In this document: positions 40,016 to 51,043 of the stretch, in pieces
How the letters are laid out: the number at the start of each line of letters is the position of its first letter
Numbering within the stretch: position 1 is the first letter of the stretch
DNA from: Serratia sp. FDAARGOS_506
GTDB taxonomy: Bacteria > Pseudomonadota > Gammaproteobacteria > Enterobacterales > Enterobacteriaceae
Assembly: GCF_003812745.1 (NCBI RefSeq)
Contig: NZ_CP033831.1
Location: 124,001 to 188,000 of the forward strand
DNA: 64,000 bases
Direction of reading: 5' to 3'
Made by a program: the position numbers and the translations under genes
Notes under the pieces: generated by a model
Databases searched by the model: none
What the model was told of the DNA's origin: nothing
The model's input: the letters and a program-made list of their open reading frames with translations, nothing else

Positions 40016-40966
40016 ATGAATCAGTTAGACGCACTCAAGCAGCTGACCACGGTGGTTGCCGACAGCGGCGATATCGAATCCATCCGCCAATTCGAACCCC
40101 AGGATGCCACCACCAACCCTTCGCTGATCCTGAAAGCCGCCGCGCTGCCGCAGTACAAGGCGCTGATCACCGAAGCGCTGGAATATGCCCGTCGCCAGGG
40201 CGGCAGCAAGGAAACCCAGCTGATCAACGCCAGCGATAAGCTGGCGGTCAATATCGGCGTCGAGATCCTCAAAAGCGTGCCGGGCCGCATCTCCACCGAA
40301 GTGGACGCCCGCCTGTCGTTCGATCGCGGCATGTGCGTCGCCAAAGCGCGCAAGCTGATCGCCATGTATCAAGAACAAGGCATCGACAAATCGCGCATCC
40401 TGATCAAACTGGCTTCCACCTGGGAAGGCATCAAAGCCGCTGAAGAGCTGGAAAAAGAAGGCATCAACACCAACCTGACGCTGCTGTTCTCCTTCGCTCA
40501 GGCCCGCGCCTGCGCCGAAGCCGGCGTGTATCTGATCTCGCCGTTCGTCGGCCGTATCTATGACTGGTACCAAGCCAAACAGCCTGCCGCCGACTACGAT
40601 GCCGATCAGGATCCGGGCGTGAAGTCGGTGCGTACCATCTATGAGTACTACAAGCGTCATCGTTACCAGACGGTGATTATGGGCGCCAGCTTCCGTAAGG
40701 TTGAGCAGATCCTGGCGCTGGCCGGCTGCGATCGCCTAACCATCGCGCCGAACCTTTTGGAACAGCTGAAAAACAGCGACCAGCCGGTCGAGCGCAAGCT
40801 GACCCCGTCTACCGAGGGCTTCCACCAACCGGCCCCGCTGGCCGAAGCGGAGTTCCGCTGGCTGCACAACCAGGACGCCATGGCGGTGGAAAAACTCGCC
40901 GAAGGCATTCGCCTGTTCGCCGTCGACCAGCAGAAGCTGGAAGACATGTTGGCTGCTCAACTGTAA
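40016..40966 (+). CDS. talA: Transaldolase A
   Basis: 316 residues, pentose phosphate pathway transaldolase moving a dihydroxyacetone unit between sedoheptulose 7-phosphate and glyceraldehyde 3-phosphate. The Schiff-base lysine lies in [19 protein letters not shown] (about Lys131), with the N-terminal signature [14 protein letters not shown] and VSPFVGRIxDW-type [12 protein letters not shown]. Called talA, not talB, because tktB follows at 18 bp as in E. coli. AAGGAG precedes the ATG. Confidence 0.97.
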   Translation: MNQLDALKQLTTVVADSGDIESIRQFEPQDATTNPSLILKAAALPQYKALITEALEYARRQGGSKETQLINASDKLAVNIGVEILKSVPGRISTEVDARLSFDRGMCVAKARKLIAMYQEQGIDKSRILIKLASTWEGIKAAEELEKEGINTNLTLLFSFAQARACAEAGVYLISPFVGRIYDWYQAKQPAADYDADQDPGVKSVRTIYEYYKRHRYQTVIMGASFRKVEQILALAGCDRLTIAPNLLEQLKNSDQPVERKLTPSTEGFHQPAPLAEAEFRWLHNQDAMAVEKLAEGIRLFAVDQQKLEDMLAAQL

Positions 40967-40984
40967 CCGCACTGGAGTTTCGTT

Positions 40985-42979
40985 ATGTCTTCTCGTAAAG
41001 AGCTTGCCAACGCCATCCGCGCACTCAGCATGGACGCCGTACAAAAAGCAAATTCCGGCCACCCGGGTGCCCCTATGGGCATGGCGGACATCGCCGAAGT
41101 CCTGTGGCGTGATTACCTCAACCACAACCCGACTAACCCGCACTGGGCTGACCGCGACCGTTTCGTGCTCTCCAACGGCCACGGCTCCATGTTGATTTAC
41201 AGCCTCCTGCACCTCACCGGTTACGACCTGCCGATGCGCGAGCTGGAAAACTTCCGTCAGCTGCACTCCAAGACCCCAGGCCACCCGGAGTACGGCTACA
41301 CCCCAGGCGTTGAAACCACCACCGGCCCGCTGGGCCAGGGCATCGCCAACGCCGTCGGCTTCGCCATCGCCGAACGCACCCTGGCGGCGCAGTTCAACCG
41401 CCCTGGCCACGACATCGTCGACCACCACACCTACGCCTTCATGGGCGACGGCTGCATGATGGAAGGCATCTCGCACGAAGTCTGCTCTCTGGCCGGTACC
41501 CTCAAGCTCGGCAAGCTGACCGCTTTCTACGATGACAACGGCATCTCCATCGACGGCCACGTCGACGGCTGGTTCACCGACGACACCGCCCTGCGTTTCG
41601 AAGCCTATGGCTGGCACGTGGTGCGCAACGTCGACGGCCACAACCCGGACGCCATCAAGGCGGCGATTGAAGAAGCCCGCAAGGTGACCGACAAGCCGTC
41701 GCTGCTGATGTGCAAAACCGTTATCGGCTTCGGTTCGCCGAACAAGGCCGGCACCCATGACGTGCACGGTGCCGCGCTGGGCGCCGCCGAAGTGGCCGCC
41801 ACCCGCGAAGCGCTGGGCTGGAAATACGCCGCCTTTGAAATCCCGCAGGACATCTACGCCCAGTGGGACGCCAAGGAAGCCGGTCAAGCCAAGGAAGCGG
41901 CCTGGAACGACAAGTTTGCCGCCTACGCCAAGGCCTTCCCGGAACTGGCCGCCGAGTTCAAGCGCCGCATGAACGGCGAGCTGCCGGCCGACTGGAAAGC
42001 CGACGCCAAGGCGTTCGTGGAAAAACTGCAGGCCAACCCGGCCAACATCGCCAGCCGCAAGGCATCGCAGAACGCGCTGGAAGCGTTCGGCAAGGTGCTG
42101 CCGGAGTTCCTGGGCGGCTCTGCCGACCTGGCGCCGAGCAACCTGACCATGTGGCCCGGCTCGAAAGCGCTGAACGTTGACCCGGCGGGCAACTACATTC
42201 ATTACGGCGTGCGCGAGTTCGGCATGACCGCCATCACCAACGGCATCGCGCTGCACGGCGGCTTCCTGCCGTACTCGGCGACCTTCCTGATGTTCGTGGA
42301 ATACGCCCGCAACGCGGTGCGCATGGCGGCGCTGATGAAGCTGCGCAACGTGTTCGTCTACACCCACGACTCCATCGGTCTGGGCGAAGACGGCCCGACC
42401 CACCAGCCGGTGGAGCAGCTGGCGAGCCTGCGCGTGACCCCGAACATGAGCACCTGGCGTCCGTGCGACCAGGTGGAGTCGGCGGTGGCGTGGCAGTACG
42501 GCATCGAGCGCAACGACGGCCCGACCACGCTGGTGTTCTCGCGCCAGAACCTGACCCAGCAGCCGCGCACCGCGGAGCAGCTGGCGAACGTGTACCGCGG
42601 CGGCTACGTGCTGAAAGACTGCGCGGGCACGCCGGAGGTCATCCTGATTGCCACCGGCTCCGAAGTGGGCATCACGGTGGAAGCGGCGGACAAGCTGACC
42701 GCGGCGGGCCGCAAGGTGCGCGTGGTGTCGATGCCGTCGACCGACGCGTTCGACAAGCAGGATGCGGCGTACCGCGAGTCGGTGTTGCCGGCGGCGGTAA
42801 CGGCGCGCGTGGCGGTGGAAGCGGGTATCGCGGACTACTGGTACAAGTACGTGGGCCTGAACGGCGCCATCGTGGGGATGACCACCTTCGGTGAGTCGGC
42901 GCCGGCGGAGCAGCTGTTCGCCGAGTTCGGCTTCACCGTGGACAACGTGGTGGCGAAGGCACAGGCGCTGCTGAAGTAA
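40985..42979 (+). CDS. tktB: Transketolase 2
   Basis: 664 residues; thiamin-diphosphate enzyme of the pentose phosphate pathway. The ThDP-binding motif is [18 protein letters not shown] (about 154-171); other signatures are [22 protein letters not shown] near the N terminus and [24 protein letters not shown] in the pyrimidine domain (each split by normal spacing). Synteny with talA (18-bp gap) identifies it as tktB. GGAG precedes the ATG. The 3' third is extremely GC-rich at third positions. Confidence 0.97.
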   Translation: MSSRKELANAIRALSMDAVQKANSGHPGAPMGMADIAEVLWRDYLNHNPTNPHWADRDRFVLSNGHGSMLIYSLLHLTGYDLPMRELENFRQLHSKTPGHPEYGYTPGVETTTGPLGQGIANAVGFAIAERTLAAQFNRPGHDIVDHHTYAFMGDGCMMEGISHEVCSLAGTLKLGKLTAFYDDNGISIDGHVDGWFTDDTALRFEAYGWHVVRNVDGHNPDAIKAAIEEARKVTDKPSLLMCKTVIGFGSPNKAGTHDVHGAALGAAEVAATREALGWKYAAFEIPQDIYAQWDAKEAGQAKEAAWNDKFAAYAKAFPELAAEFKRRMNGELPADWKADAKAFVEKLQANPANIASRKASQNALEAFGKVLPEFLGGSADLAPSNLTMWPGSKALNVDPAGNYIHYGVREFGMTAITNGIALHGGFLPYSATFLMFVEYARNAVRMAALMKLRNVFVYTHDSIGLGEDGPTHQPVEQLASLRVTPNMSTWRPCDQVESAVAWQYGIERNDGPTTLVFSRQNLTQQPRTAEQLANVYRGGYVLKDCAGTPEVILIATGSEVGITVEAADKLTAAGRKVRVVSMPSTDAFDKQDAAYRESVLPAAVTARVAVEAGIADYWYKYVGLNGAIVGMTTFGESAPAEQLFAEFGFTVDNVVAKAQALLK

Positions 42980-42999
42980 GCCGCCTGGCGTCAGCCGAT

Positions 43000-43028
43000 A
43001 AAAAAGCCGGTCATTGCGACCGGCTTTT
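43000..43028. terminator. Bidirectional terminator between tktB and nudK
   Basis: Stem gccggtc/gaccggc with a 5-nt loop (43006-43024), an A run before and seven T after; it touches the nudK stop codon and serves both convergent genes. Confidence 0.92.
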
Positions 43029-43029
43029 T

Positions 43030-43605
43030 TTATTCCATCACCCGATGAATCTGCAAATACTGCAGCAGCATGATGGTTTTGCCGTCTTTAATGCGGCCAT
43101 CGGCGATCATCGCCACCGCTTCACTGAACGGCAGTTCGATCACTTCGATATCTTCATCTTCAATGCCGCCGCCGGCCGCGCGCCGCTCATCGTCATGGTA
43201 TTCGGCGATGAAGAAGTGCACGATCTCGGTCACGCCGCCCGGCGACATGTAGGCTTCGAAGATTTTCTTGACCTCGCCCACCTGAAAACCGGTCTCTTCC
43301 ACCGCTTCGCGGCGCGCGCACTGCTCCGGCGAATCGGCGTCCAACAGGCCGGCGCAGGCCTCCAGCAGCATGCCGCTCTCGTTGCCGTTGACATAGGTCG
43401 GCATGCGGAACTGGTTGGTCAGCACCACCGTGCCCTTGGCACGGTTGTACAGCAAAATGGTGGCGCCGTTGCCGCGATCGTAGACCTCGCGCATCTGTTG
43501 CACCGAACCGCCGTTTTTGCGTTTCAGATCGAACGTGTACTTGTGCAGTACATACCAGTTGTCCGACAACAGCTCTTTCTTCACATTCTCAATTTTCGAC
43601 GACAT
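43030..43605 (-). CDS. nudK: GDP-mannose pyrophosphatase NudK (Nudix hydrolase)
   Basis: 191 residues, the E. coli length. It hydrolyses GDP-mannose to GMP and mannose 1-phosphate. The Nudix box is recognisable at [23 protein letters not shown] (written here with its flanks; catalytic REAVEETG about 98-105); the first Glu of the canonical box is Ser here, but the metal-binding EExG part is intact. N terminus [20 protein letters not shown] and the [12 protein letters not shown] region match NudK. Convergent with tktB as in E. coli (with ypfG absent). Confidence 0.93.
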   Translation of the reverse strand: MSSKIENVKKELLSDNWYVLHKYTFDLKRKNGGSVQQMREVYDRGNGATILLYNRAKGTVVLTNQFRMPTYVNGNESGMLLEACAGLLDADSPEQCARREAVEETGFQVGEVKKIFEAYMSPGGVTEIVHFFIAEYHDDERRAAGGGIEDEDIEVIELPFSEAVAMIADGRIKDGKTIMLLQYLQIHRVME

Positions 43606-43924
43606 GACCCTTTTCCCTTGAGTTGCAACCTGAAGATCATACCGCGATTACGCCGCGCCGCGGCAGACGATTTGCAACAAAAATCACACGCCCCCACCGG
43701 GCGAACCAGAACGAAGCGCCCCCCAAAGGCAAATCGTCAGCGGAAATTAGCCTGCCGCTGAACATCGGCGGGCATTTCGCTATTCATTTGATTACACAAC
43801 GACAATTGTTCCCGTTTTGTTGACAACTTGATACAAATCGCGGTGCATTTTAGTTGCAAAAGTTATAGTTTTGCTTTCGAATGAAACTGGCGAAGCGCCT
43901 CACCCGAGAGAAAAGGATCCGTGA
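43606..43924 (+). promoter_or_regulatory. Intergenic region upstream of narQ and nudK
   Basis: 319 bp between the divergent nudK and narQ starts. It holds no convincing gene. The right half is AT-rich and should contain the narQ promoter; a small ggcg/cgcc hairpin lies about 25 bp before the narQ start. Nothing more specific could be assigned. Confidence 0.45.
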
Positions 43925-45601
43925 TTGCTTGTTAAACGTTCCGTGACCGGCAGCCTGGCCAGAGCGCTGTTCGGCATCGTGATACTGTCGGTGCTCGCCA
44001 CCGGGTTGGCGTTAACCACCGTCGCCGGCAGCCAAAGCGATGCCGAAGCGATCAATATCGCCGGTTCGCTGCGCATGCAAAGCTACCGACTGGCCTTCGA
44101 TCTCGATCAACGGAGCCCGGAGCTGGAGCTGCACCTGCAGCAGTACCGGCAATCGTTACATGCGCCGGCGCTGCAAAAGCTGGCGCGGTTTTACGTACCG
44201 AGCGAGGTGCAAAACCACTATCTGGCGCTGCAACGGGCATGGCAAAGGATGGAACGGCAGATTCGCGACGGGCAGGCGGCCGCCTATCGGGCGGAGGTTG
44301 CCGGTTACGTCAACCACGTCGATCATTTCGTTTCCGCTCTGCAGCGTTATTCCGAGTTGAAGCTCACCCTGGTGGCCGCCGTCAGCGTGCTGGGCTACGC
44401 CGCCATCATCGGTCTGGTGCTGTTCTGCATTCGTTTTATGCGCCGTCAGGTAGTCACGCCGCTGCAGCATCTGGTCGACGCCAGCCAGCGCGTGCAACAG
44501 CGCGACTTTCGCCACCCGCAGTTGGACGTGGCGCTGCCGAACGAGCTCGGCGTGCTCTCGCAAACCTTCAGCGCCATGTCGGACGAACTGGCCCGGCTCT
44601 ATCAATCGCTGGAGCTGAAAGTGCAGGAAAAAACCCAGCGCCTGCAGCAGGCCAACGAAACGCTGGAAGTGCTGTATCGCTGTTCGCAGGCGCTGAGCGT
44701 GCGCCAGATCGATCAGCAGGCGTTCGAAAATGTGCTGCGCATCGTGCGCCAAAGCGAACGGCTGCGCTGCATCCGGCTGAACGTGACGGACGATCATGGC
44801 CAGTGGCAACTGAATGAAGGAGAACCGGCGCCGGCGCAAACCTGGAGCGCACTGCCGATCACCCAGAGCGACAAACCGCTGGGCGAGCTGCGTTGGCAGC
44901 CCGAGGCACACCCGCCGCATCCTCATCTGATGCAGAGCCTGGCCAATATGCTGGGCCGCGGCGTTTACTTCAACCGGGCGCAAAAGCAGCACCAATATTT
45001 GCTGTTGATGGAAGAGCGCGCGACCATTGCCCGCGAGCTGCACGATTCTCTGGCGCAGGCGCTGTCGTTTCTGCGCATTCAGCTGACGCTGCTCAGGCGC
45101 GCCGCCGACATGCCGGCGGCGCAGGCGATTATCGACGATTTCGATCGTGCGCTGGCCGATGCCTATCGCCAGCTGAGAGAATTACTGGCCACCTTCCGTC
45201 TCAATATTCAGGAGGCGGACCTGAACGCCGCGCTGGAGCAGCTGTTGCAGCCATTAAAGGCTCTAACCACCGCGCGGATTCAGTTACACTGTCGGCTGCC
45301 CTCACAGGCGCTCAACGCCCAGCAGCAGGTGCACGCACTGCAGATCGTGCGCGAGGCGGTGCTCAATGCCGTCAAGCACGCCGGGGCGAACGAAATAACC
45401 CTGCATTGTGAAGTCAACGCCGCAGGCGACAACGTATTCAGCATTATCGACGACGGTTGCGGCATTGCCAGTCTGGAGGAACCGGAGGGGCATTACGGCT
45501 TGACCATCATGAGCGAACGCGCAGCGCGACTGGGAGGAACGCTGCACATCCGGCGCAGAAGCGGCGGCGGCACGGCCGTCTGCCTGACATTCCCGCCCTG
45601 A
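43925..45601 (+). CDS. narQ: Nitrate/nitrite sensor histidine kinase NarQ
   Basis: 558 residues. Two membrane segments (about 14-33 and 146-167) bracket a four-helix periplasmic sensor carrying the P-box AINIAGSLRMQSYRLAFDL, the nitrate-binding signature of NarX/NarQ. HAMP (PLQHLVDASQRVQQRDF), a cysteine-containing central module, then the HisKA_3 box with the phospho-histidine in ERATIARELHDSLAQALSFL and the ATPase motifs (REAVLNAVKHAGA; GHYGLTIMSERA). The start is a TTG (M-LVKRSVTGSLARALFGIV), preceded by AAAAGGAT; E. coli NarQ begins MIVKRPVSASLARA, so the position is supported. Confidence 0.95.
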   Translation: MLVKRSVTGSLARALFGIVILSVLATGLALTTVAGSQSDAEAINIAGSLRMQSYRLAFDLDQRSPELELHLQQYRQSLHAPALQKLARFYVPSEVQNHYLALQRAWQRMERQIRDGQAAAYRAEVAGYVNHVDHFVSALQRYSELKLTLVAAVSVLGYAAIIGLVLFCIRFMRRQVVTPLQHLVDASQRVQQRDFRHPQLDVALPNELGVLSQTFSAMSDELARLYQSLELKVQEKTQRLQQANETLEVLYRCSQALSVRQIDQQAFENVLRIVRQSERLRCIRLNVTDDHGQWQLNEGEPAPAQTWSALPITQSDKPLGELRWQPEAHPPHPHLMQSLANMLGRGVYFNRAQKQHQYLLLMEERATIARELHDSLAQALSFLRIQLTLLRRAADMPAAQAIIDDFDRALADAYRQLRELLATFRLNIQEADLNAALEQLLQPLKALTTARIQLHCRLPSQALNAQQQVHALQIVREAVLNAVKHAGANEITLHCEVNAAGDNVFSIIDDGCGIASLEEPEGHYGLTIMSERAARLGGTLHIRRRSGGGTAVCLTFPP

Positions 45602-45762
45602 ACTGGCGGTTGTTCACTCTACGTTACGGTTGTCGCCGGGCAGAAGGCCGCCCGGGGAGGTTTGCGGCGCAGATTGCCGCTATTTTTGAAGAGACAGTCC
45701 CACTGTGAAGCACGCCCCAGGGCGCGTTTGAGTGGCTTTATTTGCTACAGGGAGCATATTTC

Positions 45763-46395
45763 ATGGTGATGAAGCAATACCGAGTCATGATCGTTGACGA
45801 TCATCCGTTGATGCGGCGCGGCATCAAACAACTGCTGGGACTGGATGCGCGATTTGGCGTAGTGGCAGAGGCCGGCAACGGCAGTGAGGCGGTTGCGCTG
45901 GCATTGCAGCACACGCCGGACGTGATCTTGTTGGATCTGAACATGAAGGGCATGTCCGGGCTGGATACGCTGCGGGCTCTGCGCGACGAAGGCGTGGACG
46001 CGCGCATCATCGTGCTGACGGTTTCCGACGCGCGCAGCGATCTGTATGCGCTGATCGACGCCGGCGCCGACGGCTATCTGCTGAAAGACAGCGAACCGGA
46101 GCAGCTGCTGGAACACATCAGTACCGCCGCAGAGGGGCAAAACGTGATCAGCGACGCCATGGCCGACTATTTGCTGGCGCGCGGCGAGCAACGCGATCCC
46201 TTCGCCGCCTTGACCGAACGCGAGCTGGACGTTTTGCAAGAGGTGGCGCGCGGCCTGTCCAACAAACAGGTGGCGGCGCAGTTGCATATCTCTGAAGAAA
46301 CCGTGAAGGTGCACATCCGCAACATACTGCGCAAGCTGGACGTGCGTTCTCGCGTGGCGGCGACGGTGATGTACCTGGAGCACAAAAGCCAATAA
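45763..46395 (+). CDS. narP: Nitrate/nitrite response regulator NarP
   Basis: About 210 residues: receiver with VMIVDDHPLMRRGIKQLL, phospho-Asp in VILLDLNMKGMSGLDTL (about Asp58), then a LuxR/FixJ HTH (LTERELDVLQEVARGLSNKQVAAQLHISEETVKVHIRNILRKL). Closest to E. coli NarP, notably DDHPLMRRG, NMKGMSGLDTL and LTERELDVL. ATG 45763 has GGGAG 8 bp upstream; an in-frame ATG at 45769 is also possible. It lies 160 bp after narQ, whereas E. coli narP is elsewhere, so here the pair is linked. It controls anaerobic respiration genes. Confidence 0.93.
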   Translation: MVMKQYRVMIVDDHPLMRRGIKQLLGLDARFGVVAEAGNGSEAVALALQHTPDVILLDLNMKGMSGLDTLRALRDEGVDARIIVLTVSDARSDLYALIDAGADGYLLKDSEPEQLLEHISTAAEGQNVISDAMADYLLARGEQRDPFAALTERELDVLQEVARGLSNKQVAAQLHISEETVKVHIRNILRKLDVRSRVAATVMYLEHKSQ

Positions 46396-46426
46396 TCGCC
46401 CGCCCCGGCCGATGCGCCGGGGCTGC

Positions 46427-46705
46427 TTACTCGATGGCGCTGAGCAACGCCTGATGATGCTGGTGCACCCAGCTCTTGTTGAACGGCCCCCAGCTTTCCA
46501 ACTGATAGAAACCGTCGTTGTTGCGCACGCCTTGCTGCACGAACTGCAGCTCTACGCCCATGCCGGGCAGCGCCTTCAGCACATCCTGCAACGTGCGGCG
46601 CGGCCAACCGGTCAGCGCCATCAATCGCGGCACGTTCGGCCGTTCACTGTGGCTGATCAGCCAGCACAAATAAAGCCGACGGGCAAATACCGGGTTAATT
46701 CCCAT
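46427..46705 (-). CDS. Small winged-helix DNA-binding protein
   Basis: 92 residues starting MGINPVFARRLYLCWLISHS. The piece ERPNVPRLMALTGWPRRTLQDVLKALPGMGVELQFVQ has the shape of a winged helix-turn-helix (helix, turn at TGWP, recognition helix RRTLQDVLKAL, wing GVELQFVQQG). I recognise it only as a small conserved family of enterobacterial HTH proteins, possibly Pfam HTH_43; targets unknown. Convergent with narP. Confidence 0.75.
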   Translation of the reverse strand: MGINPVFARRLYLCWLISHSERPNVPRLMALTGWPRRTLQDVLKALPGMGVELQFVQQGVRNNDGFYQLESWGPFNKSWVHQHHQALLSAIE

Positions 46706-46996
46706 GCCAAGCTCCTGCTAAGGTGAGTCCAGTTTTTACTTTCCGGTTCCCTGCGGCAAAGAAATACGCAAGGCCTTTGATAGTAATAAAAATGTCTTAA
46801 TAGCGTACAATTGCCGGCGCCAGTGCACCCACGCCGTTTTCCGCTACCGTTATTTACACTATCTCCTTTTTTTCTCCACGCTTTCCTCGACTATCCCGAG
46901 TAAAGTGCAATAGCGCCGGAATCCTTCCCTGCCGCTGAAATGCATAATTCTGATGCGTTTTAAAGATAGAACAAGTCATAACGAGGTTCGCGCTGC
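46706..46996 (+). promoter_or_regulatory. Promoter region of acrD
   Basis: About 290 bp between divergent genes, with T-rich tracts and no gene. It should contain the acrD promoter; in E. coli BaeR and CpxR bind upstream of acrD, but I could not pick a convincing BaeR or CpxR site here. Confidence 0.4.
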
Positions 46997-49900
46997 ATGG
47001 CCAATTTTTTTATTGATCGCCCGATTTTCGCCTGGGTGCTGGCAATTATTCTTTGCCTGACCGGAGCGTTGGCGATTTTTTCTTTACCGGTAGAACAATA
47101 CCCGAATTTGGCGCCGCCGAACGTGCGCATCAGCGCAACTTACCCAGGTGCTTCGGCGCAAACGCTGGAAAACACCGTCACACAGATCATTGAACAGAAT
47201 ATGACCGGCCTCGACAACATGATGTATATGTCGTCGCAGAGCACCAATACCGGCCAAGCGACCGTCACGCTGACGTTCGAAGCCGGCACCGATCCCAACG
47301 AGGCGATGCAGCAGGTGCAAAACCAGCTGCAAGCAGCGATTAAACGCCTGCCGCAGGCGGTGCAGAACCAGGGGGTTACGGTCTCGAAATCCGGCGACAC
47401 CACGCTGATGATGGTGGCGTTCGTCTCCACCGACAACAGCATGGACAAGCAGGACATCGCCGATTACATCGTCTCCAACCTGCAGGACCCGCTCAGCCGC
47501 ATCAACGGCGTCGGCAGCATGGACGTATACGGCTCGCAATACGCCATGCGCATCTGGCTCGATCCCAACAAGCTCAACAGCTACCAGCTCACGACCCAAG
47601 ACGTGGTCAAGGCCATTCAGTCGCAGAACGCCCAAGTGGCGGTCGGCCAGCTGGGCGGCACCCCGTCGGTCGACAAGCAGGCGCTGAACGCCACCATCAA
47701 CGCTCAATCGCAGCTCCAGACGCCGGAACAGTTCCGTCAGATCACCCTGCGGGTCAATCAGGACGGCTCGCTGGTGACGCTGGGCAACGTCGCCACCGTC
47801 GAACTGGGCGGCGAAAACTACAACTACCTCAGCCGTTACAACGGCATGCAGGCCGCGGGCATGAACATCAAGCTGGCCTCCGGCGCCAACGAACTGCAGA
47901 CCGACCAGCTGGTGAAGGACAAGATCGCCGAGCTGTCGCAATACTTCCCGCATGGGCTGGAGGCCAAAGTGGCCTATGAAACCACCCCGTTCGTCAAAGC
48001 CTCGATCAAAGACGTGGTGAAAACGCTGCTGGAAGCCATCCTGCTGGTGTTCCTGGTGATGTACCTGTTTCTGCAGAACTTCCGCGCCACGTTGATCCCC
48101 ACCATCGCCGTGCCGGTGGTGCTGATGGGCACCTTCGCCATCCTTTCCGCCTGCGGCTTCAGTATCAACACCCTCACCATGTTCGCCATGGTGCTGGCGA
48201 TCGGTCTGCTGGTGGATGACGCCATCGTGGTGGTGGAAAATGTCGAACGCGTGATGAGTGAGGAAGGGCTGCCACCGCGTGAGGCCACGCGCAAATCCAT
48301 GGGGCAGATCCAGAGCGCGCTGGTCGGCATCGCCCTGGTGCTGTCGGCGGTGTTCGTGCCGATGGCGTTCTTCGGCGGCACCACCGGTGCCATCTATCGC
48401 CAGTTCTCCATCACCATCGTCTCCGCCATGGTGCTGTCGGTGCTGGTGGCAATGATCCTGACCCCGGCCCTGTGCGCCACGCTGCTCAAACCGATCGCCA
48501 AAGGGCACCATCAAGGCAAACGCGGATTCTTCGGCTGGTTCAACCGCATGTTCAACCGCAACGCCGAACGCTATGAGCGCGGCGTGGGGCGCATCCTGCA
48601 CGCCAGCGGCCGCTACATGGTGATTTATCTTCTGTTGCTCGGCGGAATGGCGCTGCTGTTCATCAAGCTGCCGACCTCGTTCCTGCCGCAGGAAGACCGC
48701 GGCATCTTCACCGTGCAGGTGCAGCTGCCGGCGGGCTCGACCCTGCAGCAAACCTCTAAAGTGGTGGAAAAGGTCGAGCAGTACTTCCTGACCGAAGAGA
48801 AACAGGATGTGGTGTCGGTGTTCGCCATCATCGGTTCCGGCCCGGGCGGCAACGGCCAAAACGTGGCGCGCCTGTTCGTCCGGCTGAAAGACTGGGATCT
48901 GCGCACCTCGGGCGCCAACAGTTCGTTCGACATCATCGATCGCGCTACTCAGGCGTTCAGCAAGATCAACGAAGCGCGGGTGATCGCCAGCAGCCCGCCG
49001 GCGATCACCGGCCTCGGCAACTCCTCCGGCTTCGATATGGAGTTGGAAGACCACGCCGGGCTCGGCCACGCCAAGCTGATGGCGGCGCGCGATCAACTGC
49101 TGCAGCTGGCCGGGCAAAATCCGCTGCTGTCGCGCGTGCGCCACAACGGCCTGGACGACAGCCCACAGCTGCAAATCGATATCGATCAGCGCAAGGCTCA
49201 GGCGCTGGGCGTGTCGATCGACGACATCAACAATACCCTCTCCACCGCCTGGGGCTCGACCTACGTCAACGACTTCGTCGACCGTGGTCGGGTGAAAAAA
49301 GTCTATGTGCAGGCCGCGGCGCCGTTCCGCATGCTGCCGGATGACATCAACAAATGGTATGTACGCAACAGCACGGGTGGCATGGTACCGTTCTCGGCTT
49401 TCGCCAGCTCACATTGGGAGTACGGTTCGCCACGGCTGGAACGCTATAACGGCAGCTCGGCGCTGGAGATCGTCGGCGAGGCGGCCAACGGCGTCAGCAC
49501 CGGCACCGCCATGGCAGAAATGGAGAAACTGGTCAGCCAACTGCCGACCGGCTTTGGCCTGGAATGGACCGCGATGTCCTATCAGGAACGGCTGTCCGGC
49601 TCGCAGGCACCGGCGCTGTATGCCATCTCGCTGCTGGTGGTGTTCCTGTGCCTGGCGGCGCTGTATGAGAGCTGGTCGATTCCGTTCTCGGTGATGCTGG
49701 TGGTGCCGCTGGGGGTCATCGGCGCGGTCGCCGCCACCTGGATGCGCGGCCTGGAGAACGACGTCTATTTCCAGGTCGGCCTGTTGACCATCATTGGGCT
49801 GTCGGCGAAAAACGCCATTCTGATCGTCGAGTTCGCCAATGAGTTGAACCATAAGGGACAGGATCTGATGTCGGCAACGCTCGATGCGTCACGCATGCGT

Positions 49901-50134
49901 CTGCGGCCGATCCTGATGACCTCGTTGGCGTTTATCTTCGGCGTGCTGCCGATGGCCACCAGCAGCGGGGCCGGTTCCGGCAGCCAACATGCGGTCGGCA
50001 CCGGGGTAATGGGCGGCATGATCTCCGCCACCCTGCTGGCTATTTTCTTCGTACCGCTGTTCTTCGTGCTGGTACGGCGCCGTTTCCCGGGCAAAGCGCA
50101 TCCTGCAGGCAATACGACGGCCGCCGGGGAGTGA
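46997..50134 (+). CDS. acrD: RND multidrug efflux permease AcrD
   Basis: 1045 residues with twelve membrane segments and two large periplasmic loops. N terminus [20 protein letters not shown] and the proton-relay residues in [19 protein letters not shown] (two Asp in TM4) are intact, as is the TM10 lysine region [16 protein letters not shown]. It matches E. coli AcrD along its length and sits after narQ, as acrD does. AcrD exports aminoglycosides and other amphiphilic drugs with AcrA and TolC. CpxR/BaeR control is known in E. coli; a CpxRA-like pair is also in this window at 10-12 kb. Confidence 0.95.
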   Translation: MANFFIDRPIFAWVLAIILCLTGALAIFSLPVEQYPNLAPPNVRISATYPGASAQTLENTVTQIIEQNMTGLDNMMYMSSQSTNTGQATVTLTFEAGTDPNEAMQQVQNQLQAAIKRLPQAVQNQGVTVSKSGDTTLMMVAFVSTDNSMDKQDIADYIVSNLQDPLSRINGVGSMDVYGSQYAMRIWLDPNKLNSYQLTTQDVVKAIQSQNAQVAVGQLGGTPSVDKQALNATINAQSQLQTPEQFRQITLRVNQDGSLVTLGNVATVELGGENYNYLSRYNGMQAAGMNIKLASGANELQTDQLVKDKIAELSQYFPHGLEAKVAYETTPFVKASIKDVVKTLLEAILLVFLVMYLFLQNFRATLIPTIAVPVVLMGTFAILSACGFSINTLTMFAMVLAIGLLVDDAIVVVENVERVMSEEGLPPREATRKSMGQIQSALVGIALVLSAVFVPMAFFGGTTGAIYRQFSITIVSAMVLSVLVAMILTPALCATLLKPIAKGHHQGKRGFFGWFNRMFNRNAERYERGVGRILHASGRYMVIYLLLLGGMALLFIKLPTSFLPQEDRGIFTVQVQLPAGSTLQQTSKVVEKVEQYFLTEEKQDVVSVFAIIGSGPGGNGQNVARLFVRLKDWDLRTSGANSSFDIIDRATQAFSKINEARVIASSPPAITGLGNSSGFDMELEDHAGLGHAKLMAARDQLLQLAGQNPLLSRVRHNGLDDSPQLQIDIDQRKAQALGVSIDDINNTLSTAWGSTYVNDFVDRGRVKKVYVQAAAPFRMLPDDINKWYVRNSTGGMVPFSAFASSHWEYGSPRLERYNGSSALEIVGEAANGVSTGTAMAEMEKLVSQLPTGFGLEWTAMSYQERLSGSQAPALYAISLLVVFLCLAALYESWSIPFSVMLVVPLGVIGAVAATWMRGLENDVYFQVGLLTIIGLSAKNAILIVEFANELNHKGQDLMSATLDASRMRLRPILMTSLAFIFGVLPMATSSGAGSGSQHAVGTGVMGGMISATLLAIFFVPLFFVLVRRRFPGKAHPAGNTTAAGE

Positions 50135-50150
50135 TTGACAGGGCATAAAA

Positions 50151-50186
50151 AAGCAGCGTCGGGTGAACCGATGCTGCTTTATTTCG
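50151..50186 (+). terminator. Terminator of acrD
   Basis: Long stem aagcagcgtcgg/ccgatgctgctt (one G-T pair) with a 5-nt loop (50151-50179), A run before and a short T-rich tail (tatttc) after; could also stop the leftward ypfM transcript. Confidence 0.8.
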
Positions 50187-50260
50187 AACGATAATCTCGT
50201 TCCCAAGGTGTTTCAGTGACTTTCCAATGACTCAACCTTGCCATCTGCTTCAACGCTGTG

Positions 50261-50320
50261 TCAGTTGCCCAACATCTCATCAATGAAGTCTTTCCAGTTT
50301 CCTAATTCACGATCAACCAT
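50261..50320 (-). CDS. ypfM: 19-residue small protein YpfM
   Basis: The reverse strand encodes MVDRELGNWKDFIDEMLGN and a TGA stop. E. coli ypfM, a verified 19-residue protein, reads MIERELGNWKDFIEVMLRK and also lies just after acrD, so length, core RELGNWKDFI and position all agree. A GAGG motif lies 12 nt before the ATG. It is convergent with acrD. Function unknown. Confidence 0.85.
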   Translation of the reverse strand: MVDRELGNWKDFIDEMLGN

Positions 50321-50604
50321 AATACTTTACAACCTCAATTATTTGACGAAGCGGATTCTACGCCTGTTTTTTGACCATGTGAAGGAGAATGGGAACGATG
50401 CCGGGCCAGGAAACCGGAGTTAGCGCACATTTTCGTATTTATCTGATCAATGTTCAGTACCGCTATTCCCTTGTGATATCAATTTCTCCACGGTAGCGTG
50501 TAAAAGGTATAAAAATGCGCCAATGGAGCGCCGACATCCGTGGCTATCAGCGCGCCATTCGGCACTATGCCGCCGATCTCAATCTTGTTGGTTAGAGGAA
50601 GACG
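50321..50604. other. Intergenic stretch between ypfM and the first acetyltransferase
   Basis: 284 bp that should carry the ypfM promoter (leftward) and that of the acetyltransferase gene (rightward). No other gene, terminator or repeat is evident. Confidence 0.4.
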
Positions 50605-51036
50605 ATGGAAATTATCACCGATCTGAAACGCCGCGACATCGACTGGCAGCGGCTGTGTGAGTTGCTCGAGTCTGCCGGGCTGGGCAAACGCGATCCGCAC
50701 ACGTTGCAACACGTTTACCAACACAGTCAGTTTTGCTATTGGGGGTTTATCGGCGATGAGCTGATAGCGACCGCACATGCCATCAGCGATCTGACCTCGG
50801 TCGCCTACCTGGCCGATGTGGCGATCGATCCGCATTATCAGGGGCAGGGATTGGGGCGCAGGTTGATGGATCGGGTGATGCAAGATTTGGCGCCGCTTGG
50901 CAAGATTTTCATCTATTCCGTACCGGAAAAACTGGCCTTTTATAAAAAGTATGGCTTTCACGATTTAACCACCGGCATGGTGTATGCGGACGGTGCCTCA
51001 CTGCTGCGCCTGCAACAGGGAGGCTACGTGCGTTAA
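50605..51036 (+). CDS. GNAT-family N-acetyltransferase
   Basis: 143 residues. The acetyl-CoA-binding loop is in VAIDPHYQGQGLGRRLMDRVMQDL (Q/RxxGxG/A pattern QGQGLG), preceded by a beta strand VAYLADV and followed by YSVPEKLAFYKKYGFHDL, the usual GNAT ending. Substrate not identifiable. AGAGGAAGACG precedes the ATG. It is convergent with a second GNAT gene, 7 bp apart, and neither is at this place in E. coli K-12. Confidence 0.88.
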   Translation: MEIITDLKRRDIDWQRLCELLESAGLGKRDPHTLQHVYQHSQFCYWGFIGDELIATAHAISDLTSVAYLADVAIDPHYQGQGLGRRLMDRVMQDLAPLGKIFIYSVPEKLAFYKKYGFHDLTTGMVYADGASLLRLQQGGYVR

Positions 51037-51043
51037 TCGCACA

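Noticed and set aside
50238-50423. Rightward 61-codon frame overlapping ypfM
   Set aside because: The opposite strand carries the conserved ypfM, which explains the sequence better.
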